From Leucogyrophana mollusca (lineage: Eukaryota > Basidiomycota > Agaricomycetes > Boletales), in NCBI GenBank assembly GCA_021014945.1, contig MU266709.1:1-20082 (forward strand): 20,082 nt of DNA. Direction: 5' to 3'. The notes under the pieces are model-generated. The model made no database searches. It saw only the letters and a program-made list of their open reading frames with translations, and was not told the origin of the DNA. Positions within the stretch are counted from its first letter, which is position 1. Each line of letters starts with the position of its first letter. The position numbers and the translations under genes are program-made. This document shows, piece by piece, positions 17,858-20,082 of this stretch.

Positions 17858-20082
17858 ATGCTCGCTCTCCTCTTCTCCCTCGGCCTCTTCGGGCTCGCAC
17901 TCGCACACGCAGGTGACGACGCCCACGACCACGCCGACCTCCACGCCCGCGAATACCCCCAGTTTCCCCTTACCCCGCCATACCGCCCCCTCGTATGGAG
18001 CGACTTCAACGTCATACACACAACGGACACACACGGTTGGCTCCTTGGCCACCAAAAGGCCAGCTTTCCCGAGCCTGATTATAGGTATCCCCGTCCACTC
18101 CTGTCTGTCGTCCGAACTGACGTCGTCTTCGGTGCCCAGCGGCGACCTCGGCGACTTTTCGAGCTTCGTGGCGCACATGAAGCAGATCGCCATTGTCAGT
18201 GCCTGCTTGCCTTGCCTTGCTCCTACTGAGTCGTCTGCAGGAGAAAGACGTCGACCTCCTTCTCGTCGACTCGGGTGACTTGCATGATGGTACGCTCCGC
18301 TGTTCTCGTGCTTATTCTGCGGCGCGTGTTGATCGGGGTTCGTAGGCACCGGCCTCTCCGATGGCTTCCCTCCGGGCGGTGTCGATGCCCACGAGGTGCA
18401 TACCCCTTTCCTCGCTTCGACCCGCACACTAACCATCCGCATAGTCCAACAAATTCCTGGAACGCCTCCCCTACGACGTCATGTCCATTGGAAAGTGAGT
18501 CTTCCCCGTGTGTAGGATGGCGCTTCGTGCGTGCATCAAAGTCTCCCCGCTGTTCTCGCATATATCCTCCTGCATTCTTGCATCTGCTCGCGCGTAACGA
18601 CGCATATATGCGCTCGCTGACCTCCTGGACCTTTTCCTCCCTTCTTCGCGTCCGTTGATCCTTTCTTCATATCCGTTGAGCTCCCACGCTCATTTAACCT
18701 TCTCTACCCGCCAAACCCCTAACCCACATGCCGATGCTAACCAACCCTCACTAGCCACGAACTCTACATCTACGCAAACACGTATGACATGTGCGTCCCC
18801 CTTTCGTTTCGTACCGAGTCGTAGGAAGACGCTGACGGGCTGGTCTATCGCTTTTGTTTTGTTTCGCGTTTCGTGGGTTGCGTTGATGTTGATCCGTGAT
18901 TGTTCTACGCGTCGCCCGGGTGTTGATTTCGATCGCTCGCGACGCTATCACGCATCACGCATCATGCACCGTGATCACGATCGCACGACTTGATCTTAAT
19001 CCTCAACCCAATCTCGGTCTTAATCTCGACCCAATCTAAATAACTCTCGATCTCAATCACCCAACGCGATCGCCATCATCAATCACAATAATTTAATAAC
19101 CCTTCCCTCCCATTCCCACCACTCCCCCGTTCCCACCATCCCCCCGTTCCCCCGTCCCTTCCCACCTACTCCTTCCCACCACCCCCCCACCCTTTCCCAC
19201 TCAAAAAACCCCTCCCCTACTCCAACCCACAGGTACACGAACTTCGTCCCGCACCTCAATGGACGGTACCTCTCCTCCAACGTCAACATCACCGTTTTCG
19301 GCGCGGACGGCGAGGCGGAGAGCGTCCCTGTTGGGGGTGAGTGGTTATCTTTGTTTTCGTGATTTGTTTCCTTCGTGGTTTGTGGTTTGAGGCTCGCCCG
19401 TGGTGATTGGGCCTCGCTTCGCGTTTCGTGCCCCGTTTTTCGCGGCTCGAGCTTCCCTATGCGTTTTGCACCCCTCCTTCGCGTTTCAACCCCTCTTTCG
19501 CGTTTTTTAATCCCCTCCATTGCGCTTTGAGCCCCTACATCGCGTTTTTCAATCCCCTCCTTCACGTTTGCACCCCCTTCGCGTTTTGAACTCCTCTCGC
19601 GTTTTGAACCCCCTCCGCGATTTGTACCCCATCCCTGCTATTTTTCAATTCCCTCCTTCGCGTTTTGCATTTCCCTTTCATGTTTTGAACTCCTCCCGCG
19701 TTTTAAACCCCCTTCGCGTTTTGCATCCCCCTTTTGCGTTTCACACCCCATCCTCGCCCTTTTTCGCGTTTTGAACCCTCCATCGCGTTTTCCAACCCCC
19801 TCCTGCACGGTTTACACCATCTTCTCGTGTTGAACCCCGTTCTTCGCGTTTTAACCCCCCTCTTCGCGTTTTGCACCCCAACCTCACCATTCTGCGCTTC
19901 TCCCCCCTTCGCGTTCTGCACCCTCCTTCGCGTCTTGAACCCCTTTTCAGTTTTGCATCCCCCCCTCGCGTTTTGCACCCCTCCTTCTCATTCTACATCC
20001 CCCTTCGTGTTTTAAATATCTCCTTTGCGTTTTTCAATTCCCTCCTACGGTTTGCACCATCTTCTCGTGTTTTACCCCGTCC
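17858..20082 (+). CDS. Secreted calcineurin-like metallophosphatase / 5'-nucleotidase-like protein, 5' part
   Basis: Exons 17858-18084, 18140-18194, 18241-18289, 18346-18395, 18445-18494, 18755-18790 and 19233-19336 join in phase and give the first 190 residues. The gene then enters an intron (donor GTGAGT at 19337) that does not close within the window. The signal peptide is residues 1-17, followed by a His/Asp-rich stretch (HAGDDAHDHADLHARE). Metallophosphatase motif I is HTTDTHGW with D57 and H59, motif II is DSGDLHDG with D107 and D110, motif III is GNHE with N144 and H145. VPHLNGRYLSSNVNITVF follows, as in fungal secreted 5'-nucleotidase-type enzymes. The enzyme is expected to bind two divalent metals and hydrolyse phosphate esters outside the cell or in the vacuole; the substrate cannot be told. 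The C-terminal metal-binding His motifs lie beyond the window. The late introns are unusually long. Confidence 0.92.
18791..19232 (+). other. Enlarged intron of the metallophosphatase gene with simple-sequence tracts
   Basis: A 442-nt intron between the 36-nt exon 6 and exon 7, with donor GTGCGT and acceptor CCCACAG. It contains a degenerate 'aatctcgaccc'-like repeat at about 18990-19070 and a C-rich, T-interrupted tract at about 19099-19230 (words such as cccaccatcccccc). No reading frame or exon is recognisable inside it. Confidence 0.75.
19430..20082 (+). repeat. Degenerate ~20-nt minisatellite in an intron, runs off the window
   Basis: About 30 diverged copies of a unit close to ttcgcgttttgaaccccctcc lie head to tail from about 19430 to the window end, all inside the last visible intron of the metallophosphatase gene. 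Individual units vary between about 15 and 27 nt. A longer block at 19801-19840 recurs at 20041-20080, an offset of exactly 240 bp, showing local re-duplication. Open frames on both strands here are a by-product of the repeat. Confidence 0.85.

Noticed and set aside
19083..20015. Open frames on both strands rich in repeated QNAKG/KTRR-like or FAF/NPL-like words
   Set aside because: They are produced by the intronic C-rich tract and minisatellite, not by a gene; the plus-strand metallophosphatase intron explains the region.

Overview
The window is eukaryotic and looks like genomic DNA of a mushroom-forming basidiomycete (Agaricomycetes). The coding sequences I can assemble are cut by many short introns, mostly 46-70 nt, with GT..AG ends and frequent CTGAC/CTAAC-type branch sites. 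Several products belong to families typical of these fungi: a DUF6533 membrane protein, a GPI-anchored cupredoxin-like protein, a BTB/POZ domain and a secreted metallophosphatase. There are no operons, and I found no tRNA, rRNA, CRISPR array or intact transposon. Exon borders were read by eye from splice consensus, reading phase and family resemblance; no alignment or transcript data were available.

Left third (1-6770). A 140-bp direct repeat sits at the left edge. Two tandem, same-strand (-) C2H2 zinc-finger paralogues follow (267-791 and 2482-3057), separated by AT-mixed DNA with no convincing gene. At 4725-5588 (-) lies a three-exon gene of unknown function whose phases close exactly (245 aa).

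Middle (6771-12400). A three-exon GPI-anchored cupredoxin-like gene (+, 6771-7480) keeps the fold and the disulfide cysteines but has lost three of its four expected copper ligands. A three-exon small secreted protein (+, 8634-9056) carries a KR site followed by EP/VP dipeptides, like a KEX2/STE13-processed precursor. Convergent to it is the most unusual object here: a minus-strand gene (12400-9992) in which a truncated BTB/POZ domain is spliced in frame to the MIF4G and C-terminal MA3-like part of eIF4G. The N-terminal eIF4G region that binds eIF4E is missing. The gene has its own TATA-like element, and one of its last junctions is irregular.

Right third (12401-20082). After a 1.7-kb stretch without a supported gene, a 12-exon DUF6533 membrane protein (-, 15815-14127) can be reconstructed completely in frame, using exons as short as 10 nt and one GC-AG intron. 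A gene-poor 2-kb stretch with a strong hairpin follows. The window ends inside a secreted calcineurin-like metallophosphatase / 5'-nucleotidase-like gene (+, from 17858). Its later introns grow from about 50 nt to 260, 442 and more than 740 nt, the last filled by a decayed ~20-nt minisatellite that runs off the window.

The genes do not form an obvious pathway. They look like a fast-evolving accessory region with duplicated, chimeric and partly decayed members.
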